DNA of 36,104 bases from a bacterium UBP6_UBA1209 (GTDB taxonomy: Bacteria > UBP6 > UBA1177). The position numbers and the translations under genes are program-made. Below, piece after piece: positions 25,724-34,583 of the stretch (within the stretch, counting starts at the first letter, position 1; the number at the start of each line of letters is the position of its first letter). The stretch covers positions 26,334 through 62,437 of the forward strand of contig DBXP01000016.1 of the NCBI GenBank assembly GCA_002309575.1, read 5' to 3'. A model generated the notes under the pieces. The model ran no database searches. It saw only the letters and a list, made by a program, of their open reading frames with translations, and was not told where the DNA came from.

Positions 25724-27085
25724 ATGTCGGATTTTCAAAAGATCAAAGGGCTTCGTGAAGAGGATTACGAGCTTTTCACCCACAATCTCGAGATAAAAAA
25801 ACTTGGAAAGCAGAACTTTCTTTCACCGCTGACCTCGGACAAAAAGGTCTTTTCGGCTCAGATGGTCCCTGAGGACGAGCGTGTCCTCGCCTTCATTGAC
25901 AAAAGCATGGTCGAAGCAATCCAGAAACAGAACCTCCCGATTCCATCGTTTGAAAAGGCGGGTCCCAGACAGCAGCTTTTTTTTGAACCTGGAGAGACGA
26001 CATCCGCAATAGTTACCTGCGGCGGTATCTGCCCGGGTCTCAATGCCGTGATCCGCGAGCTTGTAACGATGAACTACTACCGATACAACAACCAGCGGAC
26101 CCTCGGGATCAACTACGGTTACGCAGGTCTGGTCAAGGAGCTCGGTCACGAAATCAGACACCTGACACCTGCAATGGTCGAGGACAAACAGCTCACCGGC
26201 GGTACGATGATAGGAACATCACGCGGCAACCAGGATGCCGAAAAGATGGTCGACCGTCTCGACGAGCTCGGAGTAAACATCCTCTACACGATCGGCGGCG
26301 ACGGCACACAGCGCGGCGCGATCGCCCTGATCAATGAGATCGAAAAGCGGAACCTCAAGATTTCAGTCATCGGGATCCCGAAGACAATCGACAACGATAT
26401 CAACTATATAGAACGTTCATTCGGAACAGAGACAGCCTTCTCCGAGGCATGTGACTCGATCGATTCGGCATACACCGAGGCGATTTCGATCAACAACGGG
26501 ATAGGGATCGTAAAACTCATGGGACGCGAATCGGGCTTCATCGCAGCAAACGCGACGCTCGCAACAAGCCAGGTCGACTTCTGCCTGATCCCGGAAATGG
26601 AGTTCAGAATGGTCGGCGACGGCGGATTCCTTGACTCGGTCGAAAAGAAGCTGAGACGCAAAAAACATTGCGTTATCGTCGTTGCCGAGGGCGCAGGTCA
26701 GGAGTTTGTCAGAGATCCGGAAAGGATCCAGTACGACGCTTCCGGCAACGCAAAACTCGGAGATATAGGTATTTTTATCAAAGACAAACTCAAAAGCTAC
26801 CTCAAGGCAAAGGATATCCCGTACAGCATAAAGTATATCGACCCGAGCTACATCGTAAGATCCTGCCCGCCAACACCGAACGACTCTATCTTCTGCTCGC
26901 AGCTCGCCCAGATGGCGGTCCATGCCGGAATGAGCGGCAGGACAGGCATGGTCGTAGGATATCTCAACGGCCAGTTCATCCACATCCCGATGGATCTCGC
27001 CACATCAAAACGCAAAAAGATCGATATCAACGGCCAGCTCTGGCTCTCGGTCCTCGAAAAGACAGGTCAGCCGACAATCATGTAA
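25724..27085 (+). CDS. pfkA: 6-phosphofructokinase (long, plant/trypanosome-like group)
   Basis: Phosphorylates fructose 6-phosphate in glycolysis. From the ATG at 25724, which has GGAGG six bases upstream, the protein has 453 residues, longer than the ~320-residue E. coli enzyme because of about 90 extra N-terminal residues. Key motifs are TCGGICPGLNAVIRE, GGTMIGTSRG, IGGDGTQRGA (residues 191-195 GGDGT) and GIPKTIDNDI (PKTIDND at 219-225), then FGTETA and GRESGFIAA. Gly in GGDGT predicts ATP rather than pyrophosphate use, while Lys in PKTIDND is shared with pyrophosphate-dependent enzymes. This combination is known from plant, trypanosomatid and some bacterial ATP-dependent enzymes. The substrate call is therefore inference. 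Confidence 0.93.
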   Translation: MSDFQKIKGLREEDYELFTHNLEIKKLGKQNFLSPLTSDKKVFSAQMVPEDERVLAFIDKSMVEAIQKQNLPIPSFEKAGPRQQLFFEPGETTSAIVTCGGICPGLNAVIRELVTMNYYRYNNQRTLGINYGYAGLVKELGHEIRHLTPAMVEDKQLTGGTMIGTSRGNQDAEKMVDRLDELGVNILYTIGGDGTQRGAIALINEIEKRNLKISVIGIPKTIDNDINYIERSFGTETAFSEACDSIDSAYTEAISINNGIGIVKLMGRESGFIAANATLATSQVDFCLIPEMEFRMVGDGGFLDSVEKKLRRKKHCVIVVAEGAGQEFVRDPERIQYDASGNAKLGDIGIFIKDKLKSYLKAKDIPYSIKYIDPSYIVRSCPPTPNDSIFCSQLAQMAVHAGMSGRTGMVVGYLNGQFIHIPMDLATSKRKKIDINGQLWLSVLEKTGQPTIM

Positions 27086-27091
27086 CCGCAG

Positions 27092-28462
27092 ATGTCGTTG
27101 AACCTGCTGAACAAGAGAGCCTTCGGCTTCAAAACACCGGATCTTCTGAACGACAAGCCGTCAAAGGCGATTTTAACTCTCGCGATCCCGATCATTCTGC
27201 TCAACATCTTGAAAAGCGGCTTCAACATCGTCGATATGTTCTGGCTGGGAAGGCTCGGGACCGACTACATCGCAGGTGTGAGCGCATCGATCTTCATGGT
27301 CTGGTCGACACACGGACTCACGGCTCTCGTAACCGTCGGGATCGTAGCCGGTATCTCCAGGAATATCGGTCAGAACAGGCTCGAAACAGCAAGAAGCAAC
27401 ACATTCCAGTCACTGAAATACGCAGCATTTGTCGGGGTCTGCCTAACGGCTCTGCTATACCCGCTGATCGACCCGCTCGTCGATATGATCGAGCTGCAAA
27501 GCGTTGCGCGTGAGGCCGGTGTGAACTATCTGCTCATAATGATCGACTCCTGTGTCGTAACCTTTCTGGTCTTCGCGCTGCAGGCTGTCTCGATCGCCTG
27601 GGGCGACACCAGGACACCGGTAAAAATCACGCTGATAACCTTCATCATAAACGTGATCCTGAGCCCGATACTGATTTTCGGGATCGGCCCGATACCAAGG
27701 ATGGAGACAAAAGGCGCGGCATTTGCAACGATCCTAAGCTTTATGGTCGCCTCGCTTCTCTACATCAGGATCATCATAAAAAACAACTGGATCCAGACAA
27801 AAAAGACAGGCGAAGAGATCCCTTTCCTGCGTTACATCACGCTCGGATATCCTGTCGCACTCTCGAGTATGCTCTTTTCGATCGTCTACTATTTTATCGC
27901 AAAGGTGACGGCAAACTTCGGCTCTGCTGCGATCGGAGCAATGGGGATCGGACACAAAATCGAGTCGCTCCCCTACAACTTCGCACGCGGTTTCGCCTCC
28001 TGCGTTTCAACATTTGTCGGCAGAAATCTGGGGGCGAACAAACCCGAGCGGGCAGTCGAAGCGACTGACTTCTCGATCAAAATGGTGCTTCTCTTCACGC
28101 TTCTCTATTCGACGCTGACAATAGTTTTCGCGACCGAATTCATCTCGATATTCAACACTGATCCGGAGCTGATAAGCCACGGCATCGATTATCTTTTGTT
28201 CGTCATGCCGGTCGAGGTCATCGTCGCCGGTCAGATCGTCATCGAAAACGGCACTTTTGCAGGGTCAGGCTATACAAAACCCTCATTTTACATAGCGCTT
28301 CCGATCACAGTCCTCAGAGTGCCTGTTTCATGGTTCCTGGCGATCCGTCTCGGACTCGGTTCAAAGGGGGTCTGGCTCACGATCGCCCTGACAATGGCTC
28401 TCACAAGCATTATTTTCTGGATCTTATATCGCAGACACAAGTGGACCTCAGTTAAGATCTGA
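27092..28462 (+). CDS. MATE-family multidrug/organic cation exporter
   Basis: A 456-residue inner-membrane protein with about 12 hydrophobic segments in two similar halves, the MATE layout. Each half starts with the conserved substrate/cation pattern: AIPIILLNILKSGFNIVDMFWLGRLG in the first and LGYPVALSSMLFSIVYYFIAKV in the second. The repeats AGVSAS and GIGHKIES plus GRNLGANKPERA are typical. MATE proteins export drugs or metabolites in exchange for sodium or protons; the substrate is not predictable. It begins six bases after pfk ends, so the two are co-transcribed. It ends two bases from the convergent ligA stop. Confidence 0.92.
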   Translation: MSLNLLNKRAFGFKTPDLLNDKPSKAILTLAIPIILLNILKSGFNIVDMFWLGRLGTDYIAGVSASIFMVWSTHGLTALVTVGIVAGISRNIGQNRLETARSNTFQSLKYAAFVGVCLTALLYPLIDPLVDMIELQSVAREAGVNYLLIMIDSCVVTFLVFALQAVSIAWGDTRTPVKITLITFIINVILSPILIFGIGPIPRMETKGAAFATILSFMVASLLYIRIIIKNNWIQTKKTGEEIPFLRYITLGYPVALSSMLFSIVYYFIAKVTANFGSAAIGAMGIGHKIESLPYNFARGFASCVSTFVGRNLGANKPERAVEATDFSIKMVLLFTLLYSTLTIVFATEFISIFNTDPELISHGIDYLLFVMPVEVIVAGQIVIENGTFAGSGYTKPSFYIALPITVLRVPVSWFLAIRLGLGSKGVWLTIALTMALTSIIFWILYRRHKWTSVKI

Positions 28463-28464
28463 GG

Positions 28465-30726
28465 CTATTTTATCATCTCAAGAAACTCCTCTTCCGTGAT
28501 GATTCTTACGCCGAGTTCGCGTGCCTTGGTATATTTGCTGCCGGGCTTTTCTCCCGCTAGAACGAAGTCGGTCTTTTTGCTTACGCTTGAAGAGACCTTC
28601 CCGCCAAGTGACTGAATTTGTTCCGAAACTTCATCCCTAGATCTTGAAAGTTCACCGGTCAGGACAAAGGTCTTGCCAATGATCCCGCCCTCTGATTTAG
28701 AGTTTGCCGGAGTTTCGTTTCCAGAAGTTATCTCGAATTTATCCAAAAGGTATACGGACATCCGTTTGACTTCGGGATCGGCCAAAAAGGCCCTGATCGT
28801 CTCGGCACGGCTCTGGTCGATGTCGCATTTTCTAAGATCCTGAAGTGTCAGATCGTTGGAAAAGAGCTGCTCTGCCGTGTAAAAACTCCCAAGCTTGTCG
28901 AATGTCGCCTTTGAAATGCCGCCTATTTTGGAAAACTTGAAGAACTGGTTAAAAAAGCCACTGAAATCAATAGATTGCTTTTTCTTTTCAGGGTACTGGA
29001 TCTCTACCTCAGCAACCAGCTTCTCAAGAGTTTCACGGTTGTCGCGGAAGAAATTTTCAATAGATTTTCTCGAAGTTTCGGCAACTCCGTTTATCAGGTT
29101 CAAAGTCAGACTGCGCTCAGGCGTCTCTTCGGAAAGCTCCTCCAAAGTGAAATATTTTTCGAGTTCAGAGGCAAGATACTCTCCGACATTGTTTATCCCG
29201 AGAGCGCACAGAAAGTTTCTGAATCTTATTTTTCTCGACTTTTCGATCGCCTGCATCAGGTTGTCTACGCTCTTAGCACCCCAGCCCGGCTCGCTCGCCA
29301 TGAAGAAGAGATATTTCTTCAGCCCGAAGATATCCGCAACCGACTTCAGCCAGCCCGCTTCATAGAAAAATTCGACCTGTTTTTCACCTAAACCGTCGAT
29401 ATTAAAGCACTTTTTCGAGACAAAATGCTTGATCGAACCGACAATGTGGGCCGAACAGGCAAGGTTGTCGCACTTGTAGACCTCGGTTTCGCTCTCCTTG
29501 ACAAGCGAAAGCTCGGACGAACAGACCGGGCACCTCTCAGGCGGCTTTATCTCCTGCTCCGAACCGTCGCGGAGCTCGCTGATAAAGGATGTTATTTCCG
29601 GGATCACATCTCCGGCGCGGCGCACATAGACGCTGTCTCCGATCATAAGCCCCTTTTCGCGAATCATGCTGATGTTGTGAAGCGTAGCCCTTTTGACGAC
29701 GACACCGCCGATCTCGACAGGCTCGAGTTCGGCAACCGGAGTGACGACGCCGAAGCGGCTTACCTGCCAGGTCACACCAAGAAGTCTGGTCGTCTTTTCG
29801 ATCGCCGGAAGCTTGTAGGCGATCGCCCACCTGGGAGTTTTGGTCAAAAATCCGGCAGCAAACTGCTCGGAAAATTCGTTCAATTTGATGACAAGTCCGT
29901 CGATATCGTAAGGCAAATCAGCCCTTTCTGCGATTTTTTTATCAATAATCTCACTAATTTGTTCAATTTTTTCGATTTTTGTGAAGTTCGGTGTCGAAAA
30001 ACCGAGTTTTCTGAAAAATGCGTGAAGTTCCTCCTGTTTTGTGAGAGGCAGATCGCTTATGCCGGTTATCGCATATGCAAAAAACTTGAGTTTTCTTTCG
30101 GCTGTGACCCTGGGATCAAGCTGCCGGAGAGATCCCGCCGCCGCGTTCCGCGGGTTTGCAAAAAGCTTCTCACCGCGGATCTCCTTCATGCGGTTCAGCT
30201 CTTCAAAGCTCTCCTTCGGCATATAAATTTCGCCCCTGATTTCGACAGTTTCCGCTTCGCGCAACTCCGGAATGTCTAGCCTGACATCCTTTACCGTTGC
30301 AACATTTTCCGTAACATTTTCACCGACCTGACCGTCTCCGCGGGTAGCCGCCATGGTAAATCTGCCGTGATTGTAGAGGATGTTTATCGCAAGACCGTCG
30401 ATCTTCTCTTCGACAACAAATCCGTGAGGAGCGAAATCCAGTCGATTGAAAAAATCCTCGACCTCTCCGACACTGAAAGCATCGTCAAGAGACATCATTT
30501 TTTCAGAGTGCGTGACCTTTGAAAATCCCTCGCGGACAGTGCTTCCGATCCTCATGGTCGGCGAAAACTTCTGCTTTAAAGCGGGATTTTTTTCCTCAAA
30601 TTCGACAACCTCCCTGTAGAGGGCATCATATTCGAAATCGCTCATAAACGGGTTGTCGTCACGATAGTACGCTACTGAAGCCCTGTTAAGTTTCTCTATT
30701 GTTTCCAAGTACTTGTCAAAATCCAT
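28465..30726 (-). CDS. ligA: NAD-dependent DNA ligase LigA with an extra HhH-like insertion
   Basis: Seals nicks in DNA during replication and repair using NAD+. The 753-residue protein is longer than the usual ~670-700. It has the Ia domain (YYRDDNPFMSDFEYD), the adenylation site VEEKIDGLAIN with Lys108, RGEIYMPKESF, FANPRNAAAGSLRQLD, YDIDGLVIKLN, the OB-fold region GDVIPEI, a four-Cys zinc site (CPVC...CDNLAC), HhH repeats and a C-terminal BRCT domain (about 680-753, GKTFVLTGELSRSR). Between HhH and BRCT an extra segment, residues about 581-678, reads like another HhH unit. GGAGGT lies just before the ATG. The ankyrin lipoprotein gene is 11 bases upstream. Confidence 0.97.
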   Translation of the reverse strand: MDFDKYLETIEKLNRASVAYYRDDNPFMSDFEYDALYREVVEFEEKNPALKQKFSPTMRIGSTVREGFSKVTHSEKMMSLDDAFSVGEVEDFFNRLDFAPHGFVVEEKIDGLAINILYNHGRFTMAATRGDGQVGENVTENVATVKDVRLDIPELREAETVEIRGEIYMPKESFEELNRMKEIRGEKLFANPRNAAAGSLRQLDPRVTAERKLKFFAYAITGISDLPLTKQEELHAFFRKLGFSTPNFTKIEKIEQISEIIDKKIAERADLPYDIDGLVIKLNEFSEQFAAGFLTKTPRWAIAYKLPAIEKTTRLLGVTWQVSRFGVVTPVAELEPVEIGGVVVKRATLHNISMIREKGLMIGDSVYVRRAGDVIPEITSFISELRDGSEQEIKPPERCPVCSSELSLVKESETEVYKCDNLACSAHIVGSIKHFVSKKCFNIDGLGEKQVEFFYEAGWLKSVADIFGLKKYLFFMASEPGWGAKSVDNLMQAIEKSRKIRFRNFLCALGINNVGEYLASELEKYFTLEELSEETPERSLTLNLINGVAETSRKSIENFFRDNRETLEKLVAEVEIQYPEKKKQSIDFSGFFNQFFKFSKIGGISKATFDKLGSFYTAEQLFSNDLTLQDLRKCDIDQSRAETIRAFLADPEVKRMSVYLLDKFEITSGNETPANSKSEGGIIGKTFVLTGELSRSRDEVSEQIQSLGGKVSSSVSKKTDFVLAGEKPGSKYTKARELGVRIITEEEFLEMIK

Positions 30727-30737
30727 CTGACCTCCGG

Positions 30738-31448
30738 CTAGTCAAGCTTTGCACCGGCTTCTATCAGAAGCAGCTCTATCTCCTTCCGGTTTTTCCCGAG
30801 AAAGGAGCTGATCTTCGTGCCGTTTTTTGATGTCTGATTCACGTTAGCACCGCGTTTGACCAACTCCCTGACAACTTCGCTGTTGCCCGCTCTGACAGCA
30901 CGCATAAGCGGTGAAAAACCATAAGAATCCTGCTTATTTACATCTGCACCCAGCTGCAACAGGGTCCATACGACTCCGGTGTTGTCCTTATCTATCGCTG
31001 ACATCAGCGGAGTCAGTCCGTCATCACCGGCACGGTTTATGTCGGCACCGGCCTTGACCATAGTCGAAATCATGCCTGAGTTTCCTCTCTCGACCGCCTT
31101 GATAAGCGGTGTTGTACCGGCAACAGGGATATTCAGATCCGCCTTCGCCTGAATGAAAACATGCAGGAGCAGCTCATCATTTTTATCGACAACAAAAAAG
31201 ATGAGCGGGATCTGATGTTTTTTGTGCTGGATCGTCGAATCGGGACTCATGCCAGCATCGAAAAAGAGCCTGACGATATCGGATTTGCCCTCTTTCACCG
31301 CCCTTGCAAGATCTAGTTCAGTAAAATCATATCCAAAAATTTCCAATGATTCTTTAGCCTTATATGCACTTACCGGAACACGTTCCTTTTTTTCGCACCC
31401 GGCATACAAAAAAAACGACAAAAGCAGCAGCACAAGAATTTTTTTCAT
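30738..31448 (-). CDS. Ankyrin-repeat lipoprotein
   Basis: From the ATG at 31448 this 236-residue protein has a lipoprotein signal (FFLYAGC, lipobox Cys18). It is then almost wholly ankyrin repeats: about six units such as TPLIKAVERGNSGMISTMVKAGADIN, TPLMSAIDKDNTGVVWTLLQLGADVN and SPLMRAVRAGNSEVVRELVKRGANVN. Ankyrin stacks mediate protein-protein contacts, so an envelope scaffold or immunity-like role is possible; no specific function can be assigned. AAGGA lies just upstream of the chosen start. An upstream in-frame start would give a non-signal N-terminus. It is 19 bases after the slt gene and 11 bases before ligA, in the same unit. Confidence 0.88.
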   Translation of the reverse strand: MKKILVLLLLSFFLYAGCEKKERVPVSAYKAKESLEIFGYDFTELDLARAVKEGKSDIVRLFFDAGMSPDSTIQHKKHQIPLIFFVVDKNDELLLHVFIQAKADLNIPVAGTTPLIKAVERGNSGMISTMVKAGADINRAGDDGLTPLMSAIDKDNTGVVWTLLQLGADVNKQDSYGFSPLMRAVRAGNSEVVRELVKRGANVNQTSKNGTKISSFLGKNRKEIELLLIEAGAKLD

Positions 31449-31467
31449 TTTCCTTCCCTTTTCCGTA

Positions 31468-33792
31468 TTAAAAATCAACAATTTCCGGTTTTTCATCAAC
31501 ACTCATGGTGTTTCTCAGATTCATGTCGTAAAAATCACCTTCGTAAAGGTAACTGTAAATCAGAAAGAAACGTAAAACCTTCTTTACGTAATCTCTGGTT
31601 TCAGCGTAAGGAATCAATTCTATAAAGACATAACCATCTGATTTTCCGTATCTTTTCAACCATTCAGAGACCTTGTGCGGCCCCGCGTTGTATGCCGCGA
31701 CCGCAAGAAAAAGATTTCCGTCAAAACGCTTCAGGAGCTTGGAAAGATACCATGCTCCGGCGCGGATGCTATCCTTTGAATCGAGCGGATCGGAGATATC
31801 CATACCGCTCTGTTCCTTTATTTTTCTGAAAGTTTTCGGCATTACCTGCATAAGCCCCAACGCCCCTGCACTCGAGAATAGCAGCTTGCCGTAATGAGTT
31901 TCGGCTCTCATTATCGAATATATCAGCTGAGGCGGAATGTCGAACTCTTCGGAGCACTCCATAACTTCGTCAAAAAACGGAGTCGGATATATGAGCTTCC
32001 ACTCGTCCGCTTTGCCCCAGTGCGGTGAATATGTCAAATCAGGGATCAGTTTGTCGTAGTAGTACGACGAAGTTTTCGAAGCCTTTCCGAGAAACGTGTT
32101 GTAGGTAAGATGGATCGCCGTAAGGACCTCAGAATAGATCGAAGAGAGGTCGTCGATCTTTTCCGCAGCCAGACTGATCCCTAAATTATCGAGCGCCTCC
32201 GACTGTTTGGAGATGCTGAACGAGTTTACCGAGCGCATAAACGCGACATAAAACTCGACACCCTCGTAGTTCTCTTCATTCAGAAAGTGGTTCAGCATCT
32301 TCACGGCTTCACTCTTTTTCGCCTTCTGCGAAATCTGGGAAAGCAGCTTCAGCAGATCCTCCTTTACCGCCGATTCTGTGAGTATGTTACCCTTCCATGC
32401 TTCGACTTTTTCCGGCTCATGCCGCCACTTCCTCTCTTTGAAGGCTTTATGGCTGATACTGTCCAAATACAGGAAATCATAATAGGAAATTACCAGTTTG
32501 TCGTTTCCGGCCTTGCAGGCGCCAAGATCCTCGCCGCACTCAGGCGCAAAGATAAAATCCGGTGACGGGGAAAGTCCGTTGAGTCTTGAAACATAGTTCA
32601 AAAGTCCTGCGATCGATTCGTACGCCTTCCTTCCTCCCGGATAGTTGTTAGGATTGAAGCTCTCGTCCAGAATAAAGTTAGACCAGAGTTCGTAAGCCTT
32701 CAGGTGCTCTCCCTCGCGAAGATAGATAAGCCCCAGTTTATAGAGCGAAAGCATAAAGTAACGCGATTTCGGAGACTGAAAAACAAACTGCCTGAAGATC
32801 TCTTCGCTCCTCTCAAGCTGCCCGTTTTCAAAGAAAAGAAGAGCTGCTAAAAAGAGGAACCTCTCTTTCTGGGAGACGTTAAAACCATTTGAATTATCGA
32901 GCAAAAACTGTGCGGCATCGATATCTTTGCCCTGCTGCAGGAGTGTGCGGTATCTCTTTTCGACTATTATGTACCGGTCCTCAGGTTTCTGCTGTTTCGA
33001 AAGGCTGTCATCCAGAATCTTCAATGAATCCTCATAACGTTTTTCACCGTTAAGGTAGTTTACGACCTCTATTGCAACAGGATAGCCGAGAGTAAGAAAA
33101 TCCTCGTTGAAGAGCTCCTTCAGCCGGCCCGATTTATTCAGGACGGCAAGCCATCTGACGTAATAAGCTGCCCCCGATGTCGGCACATTTTTCTCCTTTT
33201 TGAGAGAAACGAGACGCTCGAGAAGCTCTCCCGCGAATCTCGAATGCGGATATTTTTCGAGATAATCGATATACTCGGGGATAAACTCCGTCGAAGGTTT
33301 ACCCTGCTTTTCAACTGCAAGGATCCTGTTGTAGGCGACGATATGGCTCCTCTTCACCTTGAGAGACCTGTCGTACGCCTCCAGCGCGGAGTCGAACTGC
33401 CTGCGGTAAAGCGCGATATCGCCCCTCAGCGCCTCCAGATTTTCCGAGATATAGAAAACCGGGTATGAAAGCCTGATCTCGTCAAGGATCTCCGTAGCCT
33501 GTTTGAAGCGTTTCTTCGCCATCAGGACCTTAAGGTATACCGATTTGTAGTAAAGTGTATTTCTAGTATTTTCAGGTAGTTTCAGGATCAGTTTATCAAT
33601 ATTGTCGTACTCTCCTTCGCTCAGAAGCTTTTCGATTTCCTGAGTTTTTGTAAGTGGCGGAGCCGGTTCTGAAGGTAACGGGGCAGCCGCTGCAGGCTCC
33701 TTGGCAGACTCAGCAGGCACCTGCAACTCTTCGGCAAAAATCGCCGGAAAGAGCATCAAAATTGAGATAAAAACTGCAGTCCGGAGCCTCAT
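31468..33792 (-). CDS. slt: Soluble lytic murein transglycosylase (SLT domain, TPR-like superhelix)
   Basis: Cleaves peptidoglycan between MurNAc and GlcNAc, leaving 1,6-anhydro ends. The 774-residue exported protein has a signal peptide (about 1-20), a short Pro/Ala-rich linker, and a long helical region with tetratricopeptide-like pairs resembling the Slt70 superhelix. The SLT catalytic domain is near residues 600-750: PPQLIYSIMRAETHYGKLLFSSAGALGLMQVMPKT, where the Glu of RAETHY is the catalytic acid (usually RQES), then VAAYNAGPHKVSEWLKRYG and IPYAETRDYVKKVL. rlmH is 18 bases upstream and the ankyrin gene 19 bases downstream. Confidence 0.95.
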   Translation of the reverse strand: MRLRTAVFISILMLFPAIFAEELQVPAESAKEPAAAAPLPSEPAPPLTKTQEIEKLLSEGEYDNIDKLILKLPENTRNTLYYKSVYLKVLMAKKRFKQATEILDEIRLSYPVFYISENLEALRGDIALYRRQFDSALEAYDRSLKVKRSHIVAYNRILAVEKQGKPSTEFIPEYIDYLEKYPHSRFAGELLERLVSLKKEKNVPTSGAAYYVRWLAVLNKSGRLKELFNEDFLTLGYPVAIEVVNYLNGEKRYEDSLKILDDSLSKQQKPEDRYIIVEKRYRTLLQQGKDIDAAQFLLDNSNGFNVSQKERFLFLAALLFFENGQLERSEEIFRQFVFQSPKSRYFMLSLYKLGLIYLREGEHLKAYELWSNFILDESFNPNNYPGGRKAYESIAGLLNYVSRLNGLSPSPDFIFAPECGEDLGACKAGNDKLVISYYDFLYLDSISHKAFKERKWRHEPEKVEAWKGNILTESAVKEDLLKLLSQISQKAKKSEAVKMLNHFLNEENYEGVEFYVAFMRSVNSFSISKQSEALDNLGISLAAEKIDDLSSIYSEVLTAIHLTYNTFLGKASKTSSYYYDKLIPDLTYSPHWGKADEWKLIYPTPFFDEVMECSEEFDIPPQLIYSIMRAETHYGKLLFSSAGALGLMQVMPKTFRKIKEQSGMDISDPLDSKDSIRAGAWYLSKLLKRFDGNLFLAVAAYNAGPHKVSEWLKRYGKSDGYVFIELIPYAETRDYVKKVLRFFLIYSYLYEGDFYDMNLRNTMSVDEKPEIVDF

Positions 33793-33810
33793 CTCTCCTC
33801 CGTGAGTCCG

Positions 33811-34227
33811 TCAGTGGTGGTAACCTGATCCGTTAATTATCGAATAACCGCGGTAAATCTGCTCCAGCAGAACGACCCTTGCCAGCTGGTGCGGCAGAGT
33901 CCAGGGAGCTATCGAAAGGGCGAAGTCTTCATTGACCGGATCAAAACCGTACGCCCCGCCGACAACAAAAGTAATATTTGCATGAGTTGCCAGAAGCTTT
34001 GAAAATTCCATCGAGTCCATTGATTCGCCCTTCTCCCGAAGCGCCACTAAAAAAGAGCCGGAAGGTATTGATTTTATTATTGCTTCCGTCTCCAAAGCGA
34101 CATTTCCCTTCTCCTTGAGTTCAATTACGTCGACCGCCGAATAATTCTTTATCCGTTTCTGGTAAAAATCATCCAGCTCCTTGAACTGCGACTTCAGTTT
34201 TCCGACAACTATTACAGTTATTTTCAT
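33811..34227 (-). CDS. rlmH: 23S rRNA (pseudouridine1915-N3)-methyltransferase RlmH
   Basis: Methylates pseudouridine 1915 in helix 69 of 23S rRNA, acting on assembled 70S ribosomes as a SPOUT-fold dimer. The 138-residue protein shows the start KITVIVVGKLK, FVVGGAYGFDP, and the characteristic C-terminus TLPHQLARVVLLEQIYRGYSIINGSGYHH, ending exactly at the family's YHx terminus. It overlaps rsfS by four bases (ATGA). The rsfS-rlmH pairing is a frequent bacterial arrangement linking ribosome silencing and late ribosome maturation. Confidence 0.97.
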   Translation of the reverse strand: MKITVIVVGKLKSQFKELDDFYQKRIKNYSAVDVIELKEKGNVALETEAIIKSIPSGSFLVALREKGESMDSMEFSKLLATHANITFVVGGAYGFDPVNEDFALSIAPWTLPHQLARVVLLEQIYRGYSIINGSGYHH

Positions 34228-34583
34228 TCGGAAATATAAGCACTTACATCAACTCTTTCACATTTTGCCCAGATATCCTCAAGACCGTAATGGTCCCTCA
34301 GCTCCTCAAGCATGACATTAACGACAATGTCGCCCGCATCGACAAGGATCCACTTCGCACTGGTTTCGCCCTCAACAAGGGGTTTCGAATAGCCGCCGTC
34401 CTTCAGAGCACGCATGATCCCGTCGCTCAAAGTGATATTGTGCTGCGTACTTGTACCGGTCACAAAGACCATAAAATCGGTGTAGCCTGACTGGCGCTCC
34501 ACATCGAACGCAGTGATATTCACACCTTTTTTGTCGTAAAGAGCCTTTAAAACCGTCTCCAGCTTCTCATTCCTTTTTATCAT
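34224..34583 (-). CDS. rsfS: Ribosomal silencing factor RsfS
   Basis: Binds ribosomal protein L14 and blocks subunit joining when nutrients are scarce. From the ATG at 34583 the protein has 119 residues and contains KKGVNITAFDV, the signature YTDFMVFVTGTSTQHN, and the SAKWILVDAGDIVVNVM motif, closing with LEDIWAKC. The ATG at 34583 was chosen because a GGGG tract lies seven bases upstream. A longer start at 34604 would make the ribosome site part of the coding region. It overlaps the end of the upstream lipoprotein gene by 17 bases and rlmH by four. Confidence 0.95.
   Translation of the reverse strand: MIKRNEKLETVLKALYDKKGVNITAFDVERQSGYTDFMVFVTGTSTQHNITLSDGIMRALKDGGYSKPLVEGETSAKWILVDAGDIVVNVMLEELRDHYGLEDIWAKCERVDVSAYISE

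Noticed and set aside
26668..27513. 281-codon frame overlapping pfk and the MATE gene
   Set aside because: Out-of-frame with both genes, extremely Arg-rich and without family resemblance; a composition shadow.
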